In this document: one piece after another, positions 23,727 through 33,117 of the stretch | Position numbering within the stretch: the stretch's first letter is position 1 | Layout of the letters: every line of letters begins with the position of its first letter | NCBI GenBank assembly: GCA_002342065.1 | Contig: DDPF01000018.1 | Coordinates: forward strand, 123,229 to 187,228 | From: Bacteroidetes bacterium UBA2475 | Lineage (GTDB): Bacteria > Bacteroidota > Bacteroidia > B-17B0 > Aurantibacillaceae | Length of the DNA stretch: 64,000 nucleotides | Reading direction: 5' to 3' | Position numbers and translations under genes: made by a program | Notes under the pieces: model-generated | The model's database searches: none | What the model was told of the DNA's origin: nothing | The model's input: the letters and a program-made list of their open reading frames with translations, nothing else

Positions 23727-24599
23727 ATGTCGCAATTCCCAGAAACCGAATTAATATTAAGCTCTCAAAATAGGGTCTATCACATTAATTTAAGGAACGA
23801 AGATATTGCAGATGATGTAATTGTTGTTGGCGATCAAAATCGTGTAGCACAGATCTCCGGTTACTTCTCTAAAATAGATTTTAAGACCGAACACCGTGAG
23901 TTTATTACACACACAGGTATTTATAATGGAAAAAGAATTACAGTTCTAAGCACCGGCATTGGCACCGATAACATTGATATTGTTTTGAACGAATTAGATG
24001 CAGCTGTAAATATTAATTTAGAAAAAAGAGAATTAAATCCTACACCAAGAAAATTAAATATCATTCGTTTAGGAACAAGTGGCGCTTTGCAGGGAGATAT
24101 TCCTGTAAACGGATTAGTTGCAAGCTCGCATGGTATTGGACTTGATGGCCTGCTAAATTTTTACGAAGGCTGGAAAACAATAAACGAAAACGAAATAAGC
24201 GAAGCATTTATTAAACATACCAATTGGCAACAAAATTTACCTTACCCCTATTGCGTAGCCGCAAGCAATACGTTATTAAATAAATTTAAAGATAACATCC
24301 ATGTTGGCATAACCGCTACAGCACCTGGTTTTTATGGCCCTCAGGGTAGACAAATACGTTTAAGGTCTTCTGCACCAAATTTAAACGAATTACTTACCGA
24401 CTTTAAACTAGGCGATCATAGAATAACAAATTTTGAAATGGAAACTTCGGCTTTATATGGCCTTGGAAAATTATTAGGACATGAATGCTTAACCATTTGC
24501 GTAATTATTGCTAACCGCGTACGCAAAGAATTTACAAGTGATTATAAAAAAAGTGTAGATATACTCATCGAGAGTTGTTTAAATAAATTATCAAATTAA
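23727..24599 (+). CDS. Nucleoside phosphorylase (uridine/purine phosphorylase family)
   Basis: Cleaves a nucleoside with phosphate to base and ribose-1-phosphate for salvage. 290 residues of the PNP_UDP family: DVIVVGDQNRVAQISGYF opens the domain, VLSTGIGTDNIDIVL is the phosphate/ribose strand, IIRLGTSGALQGDI follows, and NFEMETSALYGLGKLLG is the ribose-binding E-M-E block. The insert TAPGFYGPQGRQIRL resembles uridine phosphorylases. It stands 3 bases before pyrF, so purine/pyrimidine metabolism genes are paired here. Uridine versus purine specificity is not settled by reading. Confidence 0.88.
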   Translation: MSQFPETELILSSQNRVYHINLRNEDIADDVIVVGDQNRVAQISGYFSKIDFKTEHREFITHTGIYNGKRITVLSTGIGTDNIDIVLNELDAAVNINLEKRELNPTPRKLNIIRLGTSGALQGDIPVNGLVASSHGIGLDGLLNFYEGWKTINENEISEAFIKHTNWQQNLPYPYCVAASNTLLNKFKDNIHVGITATAPGFYGPQGRQIRLRSSAPNLNELLTDFKLGDHRITNFEMETSALYGLGKLLGHECLTICVIIANRVRKEFTSDYKKSVDILIESCLNKLSN

Positions 24600-24602
24600 A
24601 AT

Positions 24603-25427
24603 ATGACAAGAAGCCAATTAATAGAACAGATAAAAGCAAAAAAGAATTTTTTGTGCGTTGGTTTAGATCCCGACATTGAAAAAATACCGAAACATATTTT
24701 AAATGATGAAGATGATCCAATTTATGAATTCAATAAACAGATCATTGATGCCACCGCGCCATACTGCGTGGCCTTTAAACCAAATACAGCTTTTTATGAA
24801 GCTTATGGATTAAATGGCATTGAAAGTTTAGAGAACACTTTAAAATACATTAAACAAAATTATCCCGATCATTTTTTAATTGCAGATGCTAAACGTGGCG
24901 ATATTGGTAATACAAGTACCATGTATGCAAAAGCTTTTTTTCAACGGTTAAATTGCGATGCTATAACTGTAGCGCCTTACATGGGAAGCGACTCAGTTAT
25001 TCCATTTTTAAAATACGATGGCAAATGGGCTATTGTTTTAGGATTAACCAGCAACGAAGGATCGGCAGACTTTCAGCAAAAAAAGATCGATGGCAAAGAA
25101 TTGTATTTAAATGTAATTGAAACCTCCTCTAAATGGGGAACAAAAGATAATATGATGTTTGTGGTTGGCGCTACAAAAGCAGAAATGCTTGGCGAAATAA
25201 GAAAGATCATCCCTGAACATTTTTTATTGGTACCCGGTATTGGTGCACAAGGTGGCAGCTTACAGGAAGTTTGTAAATACGGCCTAACAAAAGATATTGG
25301 ATTGCTTGTAAACTCAAGCCGCGGAATTATTTATGCCTCCAACGGAAAAGATTTTGCGGAAAAAGCGGCAGATGAAGCGAAAAAAATAGCAGAAGAAATG
25401 CAACAAATAATCATCACAATGCGTTAA
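24603..25427 (+). CDS. pyrF: Orotidine 5'-phosphate decarboxylase
   Basis: Decarboxylates OMP to UMP, the last step of de novo pyrimidine synthesis. At 274 residues it belongs to the long (type 2) PyrF group. The substrate-binding start FLCVGLDPD, the catalytic K97 in DAKRGDIGNTS (D95, K97, D100) and the phosphate loop PGIGAQGGS are all present, and VNSSRGIIYAS is the last barrel strand. It follows the nucleoside phosphorylase by 3 bases and precedes the DUF3467 gene by 11, forming a three-gene operon. Confidence 0.95.
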   Translation: MTRSQLIEQIKAKKNFLCVGLDPDIEKIPKHILNDEDDPIYEFNKQIIDATAPYCVAFKPNTAFYEAYGLNGIESLENTLKYIKQNYPDHFLIADAKRGDIGNTSTMYAKAFFQRLNCDAITVAPYMGSDSVIPFLKYDGKWAIVLGLTSNEGSADFQQKKIDGKELYLNVIETSSKWGTKDNMMFVVGATKAEMLGEIRKIIPEHFLLVPGIGAQGGSLQEVCKYGLTKDIGLLVNSSRGIIYASNGKDFAEKAADEAKKIAEEMQQIIITMR

Positions 25428-25438
25428 AAAAAATCATC

Positions 25439-25753
25439 ATGGAAGAAAATCAAAATCAAAACCAGCCACATTTAGATATAGAACTTAGCGAAGAAATTGC
25501 TGAAGGAATTTATTCTAATCTTGCTATCATCACCCACTCTCAAAGCGAATTTGTAATTGACTTTATAAAAATTATGCCGGGTGTTCCAAAAGCAAGAGTA
25601 AAATCGCGTATTGTTTTAACGCCACAACATGCAAAACGCCTGGTTAAGGCGCTTGCAGAAAATATTCAAAAATTTGAACAAGTCAACGGTAAGATCAAAG
25701 ATCTTGAAAATGGTTTTCCAATGAATTTTGGCGGACCAACTGCTCAGGCTTAG
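25439..25753 (+). CDS. DUF3467 family protein
   Basis: 104 residues of the DUF3467 family, small proteins with no assigned biochemical role. The typical text IELSEEIAEGIYSNLAIITHSQSEFVIDF, with the charged GVPKARVKSRIVLTPQHAKRLVKAL helix, is seen. It has no signal sequence and ends in a disordered-looking tail. It is the last gene after pyrF and its stop is 1 base from the stop of a decayed minus-strand gene. Cytosolic; function unknown. Confidence 0.88.
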   Translation: MEENQNQNQPHLDIELSEEIAEGIYSNLAIITHSQSEFVIDFIKIMPGVPKARVKSRIVLTPQHAKRLVKALAENIQKFEQVNGKIKDLENGFPMNFGGPTAQA

Positions 25754-25754
25754 T

Positions 25755-26610
25755 TTATTGTTTTACAATTTTAGCTGTTCTTATTTCACCGTTAACTTTT
25801 AATTGGGCAAAATAAACACCTTGTGGTATATCATAAACGGGTATCTCCGCTTTATATTTACCCGCTGTTTGTTTATCATCGTAAAAAATAGTTTTCATTT
25901 CGTTACAAGTCACATCAAATAATTTTTAATTGGCAAATTGAGGTTTCCGTCAAATTATAAATCAAAAAAGCCTTATTTGTTGAATGTTGAGAATACCCTT
26001 GCTCAATTCCCACTTCAACATTTGTCTCTTTTACGCCAGTATTTAAATCCCGACCCATTGTAATATTATCTATAATTGCCCAATTACCGGTTTGTGGTAT
26101 GTGCACGCTTTGCGCGTCAAAACCCTGGCCCGATAAATAAACGCTTATAAAAACGGTATAAGCAGAAGTTATTGGGAATGTTGTAAAATTAAAACTTGCT
26201 GTAAAGTGTTTAAAAACGGAATTTGAACTTGTTGTATAAGAATACGCAATTGCATAGAGCGAATTAGTTGTTGTTTGAAATAAATAAGGATTAAAAACCA
26301 AAGAATCTCCCGGTACAATATTACATTTTTACCAACCCTAAACAGAGGATGGTAAACCTACCGTTGAAAATACTCCTAAAACCGCACCCTGAACGCTATA
26401 AATTGCTCCGCTTAATCCGCGTATGTAAGCGGCGTGGTTCCCTGTGTGATAAGCCCGTGTATCGCGGATCTGGTAAGAACTGTAATAATAGAAAGTTGTA
26501 TTCCAACTATCGGGTTTATTGCCTGGAACATTTTCGAAACTTGAGTTAAGTATCTGACTTTGCAGTTCTAACGTAACTAGTGCTAAAACTAAAAGTAAAA
26601 AAAATTTCAT
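25755..26610 (-). pseudogene. Decayed T9SS cargo gene with two in-frame stops and a frameshift
   Basis: Three conserved pieces survive on the minus strand. From 26610 there is a signal peptide (MKFFLLLVLALVTLELQSQ) and a FENVPGNKPDSWN-type module start. The frame hits TAG at 26340-26338 and TAA at 26331-26329. It then continues (KCNIVPGDSLVFNP) to TGA at 25917-25915 after a run of five A; dropping one A continues it into LFDVTCNEMKTIF, DIPQGVYFAQLKVNGE and the basic tail IVKQ, which is a T9SS C-terminal sorting domain. The usual YPNP motif now reads YSQH. The gene is therefore a multi-lesion remnant of a secreted carbohydrate-binding-like cargo. It overlaps no live gene. Confidence 0.85.
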
Positions 26611-26761
26611 GTTATTTGTTTTCTGTTACTAATTAGAACGCATTTCACTTAGAAATGCTTGGTTTTTATACTTTAAATATAAACAAAAGTTCCAGTTTTG
26701 TTGAAAAAACAAGTTCAATAAGCGGTTTAAGCTTGTTATTTTTATAAAAAAGACATTTACT

Positions 26762-29005
26762 ATGACCGAAATATCGATGCACCTTAAAATTGCAGCACTA
26801 TTAAAAATTGATTCGAAAAGTGTTACTGCCACCATAGAACTTTTAGATGAGGGTGGAACTATCCCTTTTATCTCGCGTTACCGTAAGGAAGCAACAGGCA
26901 GTTTAGATGAGGTTCAGATCATGCAGATCCGTGATGAGATCGAGCGCTTAAGACAACTCGAACAACGTCGCGACTCTATTTTAAAATCGATCGATTCTCA
27001 AAATAAATTAACACCCGAATTAAAAGAACAAATTCTTGCTGCCGAAACTTTAAATAAACTGGAAGATCTTTACCTGCCCTACAAACCAAAACGCAGAACA
27101 AAAGCTACGATCGCAAAAGAAAAAGGCCTTGAACCATTAGCTCAATTAATTTTAGAACAAAAAAATAATTCTATTCTTGACGAAGCTGAAAAATTTGTTT
27201 CAGAAGAAAAAGAAGTTGCTTCTGCTTCGGATGCTCTGCAAGGTGCGCGCGACATCATCTCAGAAATAATGAGCGAAGATGCGATCATCAGGGAAAATAT
27301 GCGCGAGCTTTTTAAAAGAACTGCAACCATTAAAAGCCGTCTCATTAAAGGAAAAGAAGAAGCCGGCGAAAAATTTGAAGATTATTTTGAGTGGGAAGAA
27401 AAATTAATGAGCTGTCCTTCGCACCGTTTATTGGCTATGCGCCGCGGCGAAAAAGAAGATATTTTAATTTTAGATATTACAGTTGATACCGATGAAGCGC
27501 TTGCTATTGCTGAGAAAAAAATGATCATCTCGCGTGGCGAAGCTGCTAACCAAATCAAAGAAGCTATTGAAGATGGTTACAAACGTTTGCTGCAACCAAG
27601 CATTGAAGCAGAGATGCGCTTAATGACAAAACATATTGCTGACGAAAAAGCAATTGTTGTTTTTGCCGATAATTTACGCGAATTATTATTAGCACCTCCA
27701 TTAGGACAAAAAGCAATTCTAGGATTAGACCCGGGATTTAAATCGGGTTGTAAAGTTGTTGCATTAGATAAGCAGGGAAAATTATTGGAAGAGACCGTTA
27801 TCTATCCGCACGAACCGCAACGCAAGACTGTAGAAGCAGAAATGGTTGTGTTGGCCTTTTGTCAAAAACATAATATAGAAGCTATTGCAATTGGAAATGG
27901 AACAGCTTCGCGTGAAACTGAACAATTTATTCGCAATATTGACATTTTACCAAAAGAAATTCCGGTTATTGTTGTAAGCGAAGCTGGTGCTTCTGTTTAT
28001 TCGGCAAGCGAAGTAGCACGTGAAGAATTTGCGGCCTACGATCTTACCGTTAGAGGTGCCGTTTCTATTGGAAGAAGATTAGCAGATCCTTTAGCAGAGT
28101 TGGTTAAAATAGATCCTAAATCAATTGGCGTTGGTCAATACCAACATGATGTAGACCAAACACATTTAAAAAATAAACTGGATGAAGTAGTTGGTGGTTG
28201 CGTAAATGCTGTTGGTGTAGAATTAAATACAGCTTCTAAACAATTACTTTCTTATGTATCAGGTATTGGACCTGTTTTAGCACAGAACATTGTTGATTAC
28301 CGTAATGAACACGGCGAATTCAAATCGCGTAAACAATTAAAAGAAGTACCCCGCATGGGCGAAAAAGTATTTGAACAATGCGCGGGATTTTTACGTGTAA
28401 AAAATGGCGTTCACCCTTTAGATAAAAGTGCTGTGCATCCTGAAAGTTATTATATCGTAGAAAAAATGGCGGCAGACCTTAATTGCAGCATTGATGAACT
28501 GACTGAAAACAAAGATCTGAGAAAACAAATCCAACTTCCAAAATATGTAACTGATACAGTTGGTTTACCAACCTTAAAAGATATTTTATTAGAGCTTGAA
28601 AAACCGGGTCGCGATCCACGTAAAGGTTTTGAAGTATTTAGCTTTGACGATAACGTTCACAAAATATCTGACCTGCACGAAGGTATGCGCTTGCCCGGCA
28701 TAGTTACAAACGTTACCAATTTTGGTGCCTTTGTAGATGTTGGTGTACATCAGGATGGTCTTGTGCACATTTCGCAATTAGCTGATGACTTTGTAGATGA
28801 TCCAAATAAAATTGTAAAGGTTGGACAAAAAGTTTGGGTAACAGTAAGCGAAGTTGACGTTAAACGTAAACGCATTGCTTTAAGCATGAAGGGCGAAGTG
28901 CCGGTTGCAAAACAAACAAAACCAAAAGTTGAAAAAGAAGAAGTGTATGATCCCAATGATATAAACTCTGCTTTGGCCGCATTAAAAAATAAATTCAAAA
29001 AGTAA
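26762..29005 (+). CDS. Tex-family S1 RNA-binding transcription accessory protein
   Basis: 747 residues of the Tex/Spt6-like family, associated with transcription elongation and RNA binding. It begins with the Tex N-terminal helices (GTIPFISRYRKEATGSLDE), has the YqgF/RNase H-like fold (ILGLDPGFKSGCKVVALD), the helix-hairpin-helix region (LLSYVSGIGPVLAQNIV) and ends with an S1 domain (about 640-720, with VTNFGAFVDVGVHQDGLVHIS). Domain order and length match E. coli YhgF and Pseudomonas Tex. It starts 151 bases after the pseudogene and is followed after 11 bases by the zinc-ribbon gene. Confidence 0.93.
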   Translation: MTEISMHLKIAALLKIDSKSVTATIELLDEGGTIPFISRYRKEATGSLDEVQIMQIRDEIERLRQLEQRRDSILKSIDSQNKLTPELKEQILAAETLNKLEDLYLPYKPKRRTKATIAKEKGLEPLAQLILEQKNNSILDEAEKFVSEEKEVASASDALQGARDIISEIMSEDAIIRENMRELFKRTATIKSRLIKGKEEAGEKFEDYFEWEEKLMSCPSHRLLAMRRGEKEDILILDITVDTDEALAIAEKKMIISRGEAANQIKEAIEDGYKRLLQPSIEAEMRLMTKHIADEKAIVVFADNLRELLLAPPLGQKAILGLDPGFKSGCKVVALDKQGKLLEETVIYPHEPQRKTVEAEMVVLAFCQKHNIEAIAIGNGTASRETEQFIRNIDILPKEIPVIVVSEAGASVYSASEVAREEFAAYDLTVRGAVSIGRRLADPLAELVKIDPKSIGVGQYQHDVDQTHLKNKLDEVVGGCVNAVGVELNTASKQLLSYVSGIGPVLAQNIVDYRNEHGEFKSRKQLKEVPRMGEKVFEQCAGFLRVKNGVHPLDKSAVHPESYYIVEKMAADLNCSIDELTENKDLRKQIQLPKYVTDTVGLPTLKDILLELEKPGRDPRKGFEVFSFDDNVHKISDLHEGMRLPGIVTNVTNFGAFVDVGVHQDGLVHISQLADDFVDDPNKIVKVGQKVWVTVSEVDVKRKRIALSMKGEVPVAKQTKPKVEKEEVYDPNDINSALAALKNKFKK

Positions 29006-29016
29006 TAAATTAACCA

Positions 29017-30294
29017 ATGGCAAAAGTTGAACAATTAAAATGTCCATCATGTGGCGCGACAGAAGTGTCGCACCTAAGCGGCATTAATTACCAATGCGAT
29101 TATTGCCACAGTACATTTTTGGTGAAGAACGAAAATCCTTTTCACCAGGTTCATCCTCAAAAACCAATTAACGTAACTCCTGTTAACATAAAACCAGTAA
29201 AGATCATTATTGTTTTTGCTGTTTTAATGGCTGTTGTTGGGGTTGGAGTAAGTGTTTTTGTAATGAGCGTTGGCAAAAGTGCTATTTCAAGTCGTGCTTC
29301 ATTTTTTAGCGATTGGCAAAAACCGGGCGTGGATAATTATAATTGTTTGGCAGGAAGCAAAGGCGCGGTTGTTTGGTTGGTAATAAAGACCCAAACCAAC
29401 AAGTTAGATAGCGTTAAATATTGGCTTCGTTTGATTGATCCTGTTACAAAAAAGGTAATTGCAGAAGAACCTCTTGGCAAACCAAAAGCCTGGAAAGAAT
29501 TATTTAACCAATCTAAAATATTTGACAGTGAGTTTTTTGTAAGTAATGATACCGCTTATAATGTCTCTGAAGAGGGTGGAGTTCAGGGTTTTGACCTTTA
29601 TACCGGAAAGCGTTTATTTGGTAACGAATGGTTGGAGAAAAAATTTCCGTTATTAAAAGATGGAATTACAAAAACAGATAAAGAATATTACAGGGATCGT
29701 ATAAAAATAAGTTCTGCGGCGGGCGACGATCTTTATTATTATTTGAATTCGAAATTATTACTTACAGAAAAGGAAGCTGAAAAAGTAAATTCAGAAGAAC
29801 GTGTTTTTGAAGAGAATATTTATTTATCGCAAAATAAAAAAGCAAAGCTTTATTTATGTGATATGAAAAGAAATAGCAGTGATAGTTACAACATCTCCGA
29901 TAGTTATTTGGAGCAATTTAAATCAAGCAACAACTATATGAACTCATACATAAAAAATATAAAACCTCTTGGCGATTCGGTGTATGCCATGGCTATGCCA
30001 ATAGAAAAATACAACGATAAATTATTGTTCTTTTATGCTTCTAATTTTTCGAAACATGCTGATGGTGTGCTGGCCTTAGTGGATAAGAACGGGCAATTTG
30101 AATGGAAAAACAAAGACACAACCTTTAAAAAAATTGTTGCCGAAAATACAAGTGATAATATTTATTTAAGATACAATTTAGGCCCTGATCTTATAGTTAT
30201 AAATTTGAATGGAGCGAATCACCAAAGCGTAGGGGTAAATTTAAAGACTGGAAAGACCCAATTTGTATTTAACCAATCTTACTATATCGATTAA
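29017..30294 (+). CDS. Zinc-ribbon, single-pass membrane protein with propeller-like C-terminus
   Basis: 425 residues. The N-terminal 45 residues form a zinc ribbon (CPSCGATEVSHLSGINYQC-DYC), i.e. two CxxC knuckles. A single membrane segment (IIIVFAVLMAVVGVGVSVFVMSV, about 65-87) follows. The remainder is strand-rich with PQQ/WD-like phrases (YNCLAGSKGAVVWLV, GVQGFDLYTGKRLF, ALVDKNGQFEWKN), as in a six- or seven-blade beta-propeller facing the periplasm. Similar zinc-ribbon/transmembrane proteins exist in Bacteroidota but I do not know a function. It lies between tex and aroE with gaps of 11 and 2 bases, so all three are likely co-transcribed. Confidence 0.7.
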   Translation: MAKVEQLKCPSCGATEVSHLSGINYQCDYCHSTFLVKNENPFHQVHPQKPINVTPVNIKPVKIIIVFAVLMAVVGVGVSVFVMSVGKSAISSRASFFSDWQKPGVDNYNCLAGSKGAVVWLVIKTQTNKLDSVKYWLRLIDPVTKKVIAEEPLGKPKAWKELFNQSKIFDSEFFVSNDTAYNVSEEGGVQGFDLYTGKRLFGNEWLEKKFPLLKDGITKTDKEYYRDRIKISSAAGDDLYYYLNSKLLLTEKEAEKVNSEERVFEENIYLSQNKKAKLYLCDMKRNSSDSYNISDSYLEQFKSSNNYMNSYIKNIKPLGDSVYAMAMPIEKYNDKLLFFYASNFSKHADGVLALVDKNGQFEWKNKDTTFKKIVAENTSDNIYLRYNLGPDLIVINLNGANHQSVGVNLKTGKTQFVFNQSYYID

Positions 30295-30296
30295 TT

Positions 30297-31028
30297 ATGT
30301 TAAACTTTGGCCTCATTGGCAGATCTCTCTCCCACTCTTTTTCTAAAACGTACTTTGACAAAAAATTCAAAGAAAAGGGATTGACAGATCATAATTACAA
30401 AAATTTTGAGTTAGAGAACATTGAGCAATTCAAAAAAGTATTGGCTACCGAAAATTTAAGAGGATTAAATATTACTAATCCCTATAAAGAAAGTATTATT
30501 CCATTTTTAGATGAGTTAAGTGCTGAAGCCAAAGAAATTGGTGCTGTAAATTGCGTTAAGATAGAGAACAACAAAACAACCGGCTACAATACCGATGCTT
30601 ACGGCTTTGGTCAAAGTATAAAACCATTTTTAGACACTACCCACGAAAGGGCATTGATACTAGGTACCGGCGGCGCAAGCAAAGCTGTAGCTTATGCCTT
30701 AAAAAAAATTGGTGTAGAGGTTTTTTTCGTCACCTCGTCTGCCAAAAAAAATACCAATACTTTTTTTTATGATGAAATAAACGAAAGAGTAATGGATGCT
30801 TTTAAACTGATCATCAATACTACACCATTAGGTTTGTTTCCAAATGCTATTGAATCACCTGCCCTGCCCTATCATTTATTTACCGATAAACATTTAGCCT
30901 ACGATCTTATTTATAATCCGGAACAAACAGCCTTTTTAAAACAGGCAAAAGATAAGGGTGCTACAACTATTAACGGACTAAGCATGCTACACCTCCAGGC
31001 CGAAAAAAGTTGGGAAATATGGTCCTAA
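30297..31028 (+). CDS. aroE: Shikimate dehydrogenase
   Basis: NADPH-dependent reduction of 3-dehydroshikimate to shikimate in aromatic amino acid synthesis. The 243-residue protein has the substrate-binding start FGLIGRSLSHSFSKTYF, the catalytic lysine block NITNPYKESI, the NADP loop TGGASKAVAYAL and YNTDAYGFGQS. It is somewhat shorter than the ~270-residue E. coli enzyme, as is usual for the Bacteroidota version. It starts 2 bases after the zinc-ribbon gene. Confidence 0.93.
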   Translation: MLNFGLIGRSLSHSFSKTYFDKKFKEKGLTDHNYKNFELENIEQFKKVLATENLRGLNITNPYKESIIPFLDELSAEAKEIGAVNCVKIENNKTTGYNTDAYGFGQSIKPFLDTTHERALILGTGGASKAVAYALKKIGVEVFFVTSSAKKNTNTFFYDEINERVMDAFKLIINTTPLGLFPNAIESPALPYHLFTDKHLAYDLIYNPEQTAFLKQAKDKGATTINGLSMLHLQAEKSWEIWS

Positions 31029-31110
31029 ATGTAAAAGGTAAAATGGCAAATGTAAAATGAGCGATATCCTGAAACCTACATGTTCCATCTTACCTTTTCC
31101 ATTTTCCATT
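31027..31110. repeat. AAAATGG-type inverted repeat, copy 1
   Basis: An imperfect palindrome just after aroE: GTAAAAGGTAAAATGGCAAA (from 31031) on the left, and TTACCTTTTCCATTTTCC (31090-31107) on the right. Its right arm, read in reverse complement, shares AAAGGTAAGATGGA exactly with the left arm of the element at 56934-57010. Intergenic, non-coding; it may act as a weak transcription terminator, which is inferred. Confidence 0.5.
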
Positions 31111-31152
31111 ATCCTTATGGAATTGAAATAAAACTGCGTCTTATTATAAGAA

Positions 31153-32475
31153 ATGCTTAAGTTAAAATACATATTCATTTTTCTTTTAAGTTTTGGGTTT
31201 AAGATTGTGAACTCGCAAAACGATAAGATCTTTATAAAAGGAAAAATAACCGAAACGGGTTCCAATAAAACTATTGAAGGAGTTGCAATACAGGTTTCAA
31301 ATACGTCTTTCGGAACTTTTTCTAATAAAAAAGGCGAGTTTACTTTAGATCTCCCCAAAAAAGCTATTTACAAATTGTTGTTATCTCACGTGAGTTACCA
31401 AAGTTTTATTAAAGAGGTAAAAGCAGGAAAGCTAGATACCCTTTCTGTAACCATTTCTCTTTTGCAAAGATCAAATCTATTAGATAGCATTTCTGTGTAT
31501 GCAGTTCACAAACCCGAAACACTTGTTGGCAAAACAAATTACAGTATTTTTGATTTTGATTTTTATGAGGACAAATTAATTTTGTTAACCGCACAAAATT
31601 CTTTAAGCAAAGCTCAGATACAACTTTCTACCTACGAAGGAAAAATAATTTCATCATACGAACTTCCCAAAGAAGCCGGTGAAGCAAAACATTTTTTTCA
31701 TGATTATGAAGGTTATACAGATATAATTTGTAAAGATTCCGTTTTTAGATTGGATGTTTTAAATACAGAATTAATGGTCATGCCTATCCAACAAAAAGAT
31801 TTTACCAAATTCATCGAACCAATTGAAGATACTGCCAACAGCCATTTCTACTATCACGATAACTGGGAAAAGTATCCCTTATTCAACTATTATTATTTAA
31901 AGACAAACGATTCCCTTAATCATTTATTAACGACTATTACAAATAGCGATCTGATGAAACTTTATAATTTAGAGTATTATTATTTACCACCTCAACTGCA
32001 ATTAGAAGCAAGAAGAATTGCTCAACGCTATAAGACCGATAAACGCATTGTAGCTGCGCTTTTGAGTGGCTTTACTCAAAGCATGTTCTATGAGCCTCTT
32101 TATGCTCCTATTTTTATTTTGAAGGATACGATCTGCATTTTTAATCATCATAACGATCATTTATATCATTACAACAAACAAAATAAATTTATTGATAGCA
32201 TCTCTATTTCTTACCATCACCCAAAGAACTGGCGCGAATGGAAAAAACAATTATTTGTTGATGAACTTTCAAATAAAGTATATGCTTTCTTTAGCAAGAA
32301 CGGTCATCACTATTTAAAACAGATCCATCATCAAACCGGAAAGGAAGTTGCTACATACAAACTAAAACATCACAGCGCCGAAAAAATAAAAATTAAAGAT
32401 GGCTATGTGTATTATGTTTACAGGCCGTTTGACAGTACACAGGAAAGATTTTTATACAGGGAACGAATTGAATAA
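31153..32475 (+). CDS. Secreted protein with CarboxypepD_reg-like N-terminal domain
   Basis: 440 residues. The signal peptide (MLKLKYIFIFLLSFGFKIVNS) is followed by a carboxypeptidase-regulatory-like Ig-fold domain (about 25-110: IKGKITETGSNKTIEGVAIQVSNTSFGTFSNKKGEF), the domain often found at the start of SusC/TonB-linked proteins. The rest, strand-rich with repeated SxFDFDFYEDKL-like phrases, resembles a six-bladed propeller and not a TonB barrel, so it is not a receptor. No sorting domain. Likely periplasmic or outer-membrane; function unknown. Confidence 0.7.
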   Translation: MLKLKYIFIFLLSFGFKIVNSQNDKIFIKGKITETGSNKTIEGVAIQVSNTSFGTFSNKKGEFTLDLPKKAIYKLLLSHVSYQSFIKEVKAGKLDTLSVTISLLQRSNLLDSISVYAVHKPETLVGKTNYSIFDFDFYEDKLILLTAQNSLSKAQIQLSTYEGKIISSYELPKEAGEAKHFFHDYEGYTDIICKDSVFRLDVLNTELMVMPIQQKDFTKFIEPIEDTANSHFYYHDNWEKYPLFNYYYLKTNDSLNHLLTTITNSDLMKLYNLEYYYLPPQLQLEARRIAQRYKTDKRIVAALLSGFTQSMFYEPLYAPIFILKDTICIFNHHNDHLYHYNKQNKFIDSISISYHHPKNWREWKKQLFVDELSNKVYAFFSKNGHHYLKQIHHQTGKEVATYKLKHHSAEKIKIKDGYVYYVYRPFDSTQERFLYRERIE

Positions 32476-32483
32476 TAACTATT

Positions 32484-32957
32484 ATGCCGGTAATTGAGAT
32501 AGAAACAAAAATAAAAGCAAGCATTGAAGTTTGTTTTGATCTTGCAACAAGTATTGATCTGCATATTGTTTCAACAGACGGCACTGATGAAAAAGCCATC
32601 GATGGTATAACCAGCGGTTGTGTAAAACAAAATGATTTTGTTACTTGGGAGGCTACGCACTTTGGGATACGCCAACAGCTCACTTCTTTTATTTCCATAG
32701 TTAATCGCCCTTTCCATTTCAGAGATGAACAAAAAAAAGGCGCCTTTAAACATTTTAAACACGATCATTATTTTGAAACGCAAGGCGAATTTGTGATCAT
32801 GAAAGACAGGTTTGAATATGAATCACCTTATGGCATTTTTGGAAAATTATTTAATGCGCTTGTTCTCACAAAACATCTTACCGGATTTTTATTAAAAAGA
32901 AATACTGTGATTAAGGATTTTGCTGAATCAGGAAGATGGCGTGAAATTCTTAAGTGA
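32484..32957 (+). CDS. SRPBCC-family (START/polyketide cyclase-like) protein
   Basis: 157 residues with the helix-grip fold pattern: an N-terminal strand (PVIEIETKIKASIEVCFDLATS), a helix segment, several strands (FVTWEATHFGIRQQLTSFISIVNRP, FKHFKHDHYFETQGEFVIMKDRFEYES) and a long C-terminal helix. The family binds hydrophobic ligands or lipids, but no ligand is deducible. It starts 8 bases after the preceding gene and is directly followed by a gene-less repeat. No signal sequence, so cytosolic. Confidence 0.85.
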   Translation: MPVIEIETKIKASIEVCFDLATSIDLHIVSTDGTDEKAIDGITSGCVKQNDFVTWEATHFGIRQQLTSFISIVNRPFHFRDEQKKGAFKHFKHDHYFETQGEFVIMKDRFEYESPYGIFGKLFNALVLTKHLTGFLLKRNTVIKDFAESGRWREILK

Positions 32958-32971
32958 TGTATTCAAATTTT

Positions 32972-33106
32972 AACCACATAGAAACATAGAAAAAAAGAAA
33001 CTAAACCCTTAATTAGAAACACATATTTCTTCGCCTTTGGCGAAGAAAACTATGTTAGCCTTTTATTACAATCGGGATAAGAAAAAAACTATGTGTTTAT
33101 GTGGTT
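32972..33106. repeat. AACCACATAG-family palindromic element without a gene (copy 3)
   Basis: Outer arms AACCACATAGAAACATAG (32972-32989) and CTATGTGTTTATGTGGTT (33089-33106) are inverted and match at 16 of 18 positions. In the interior lies a perfect 10-bp hairpin TTTCTTCGCC-TTT-GGCGAAGAAA (33026-33048). The layout is the same as copies 2 and 4. It separates convergent genes and has no coding content. Confidence 0.75.
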
Positions 33107-33117
33107 TATTTTAAAAC

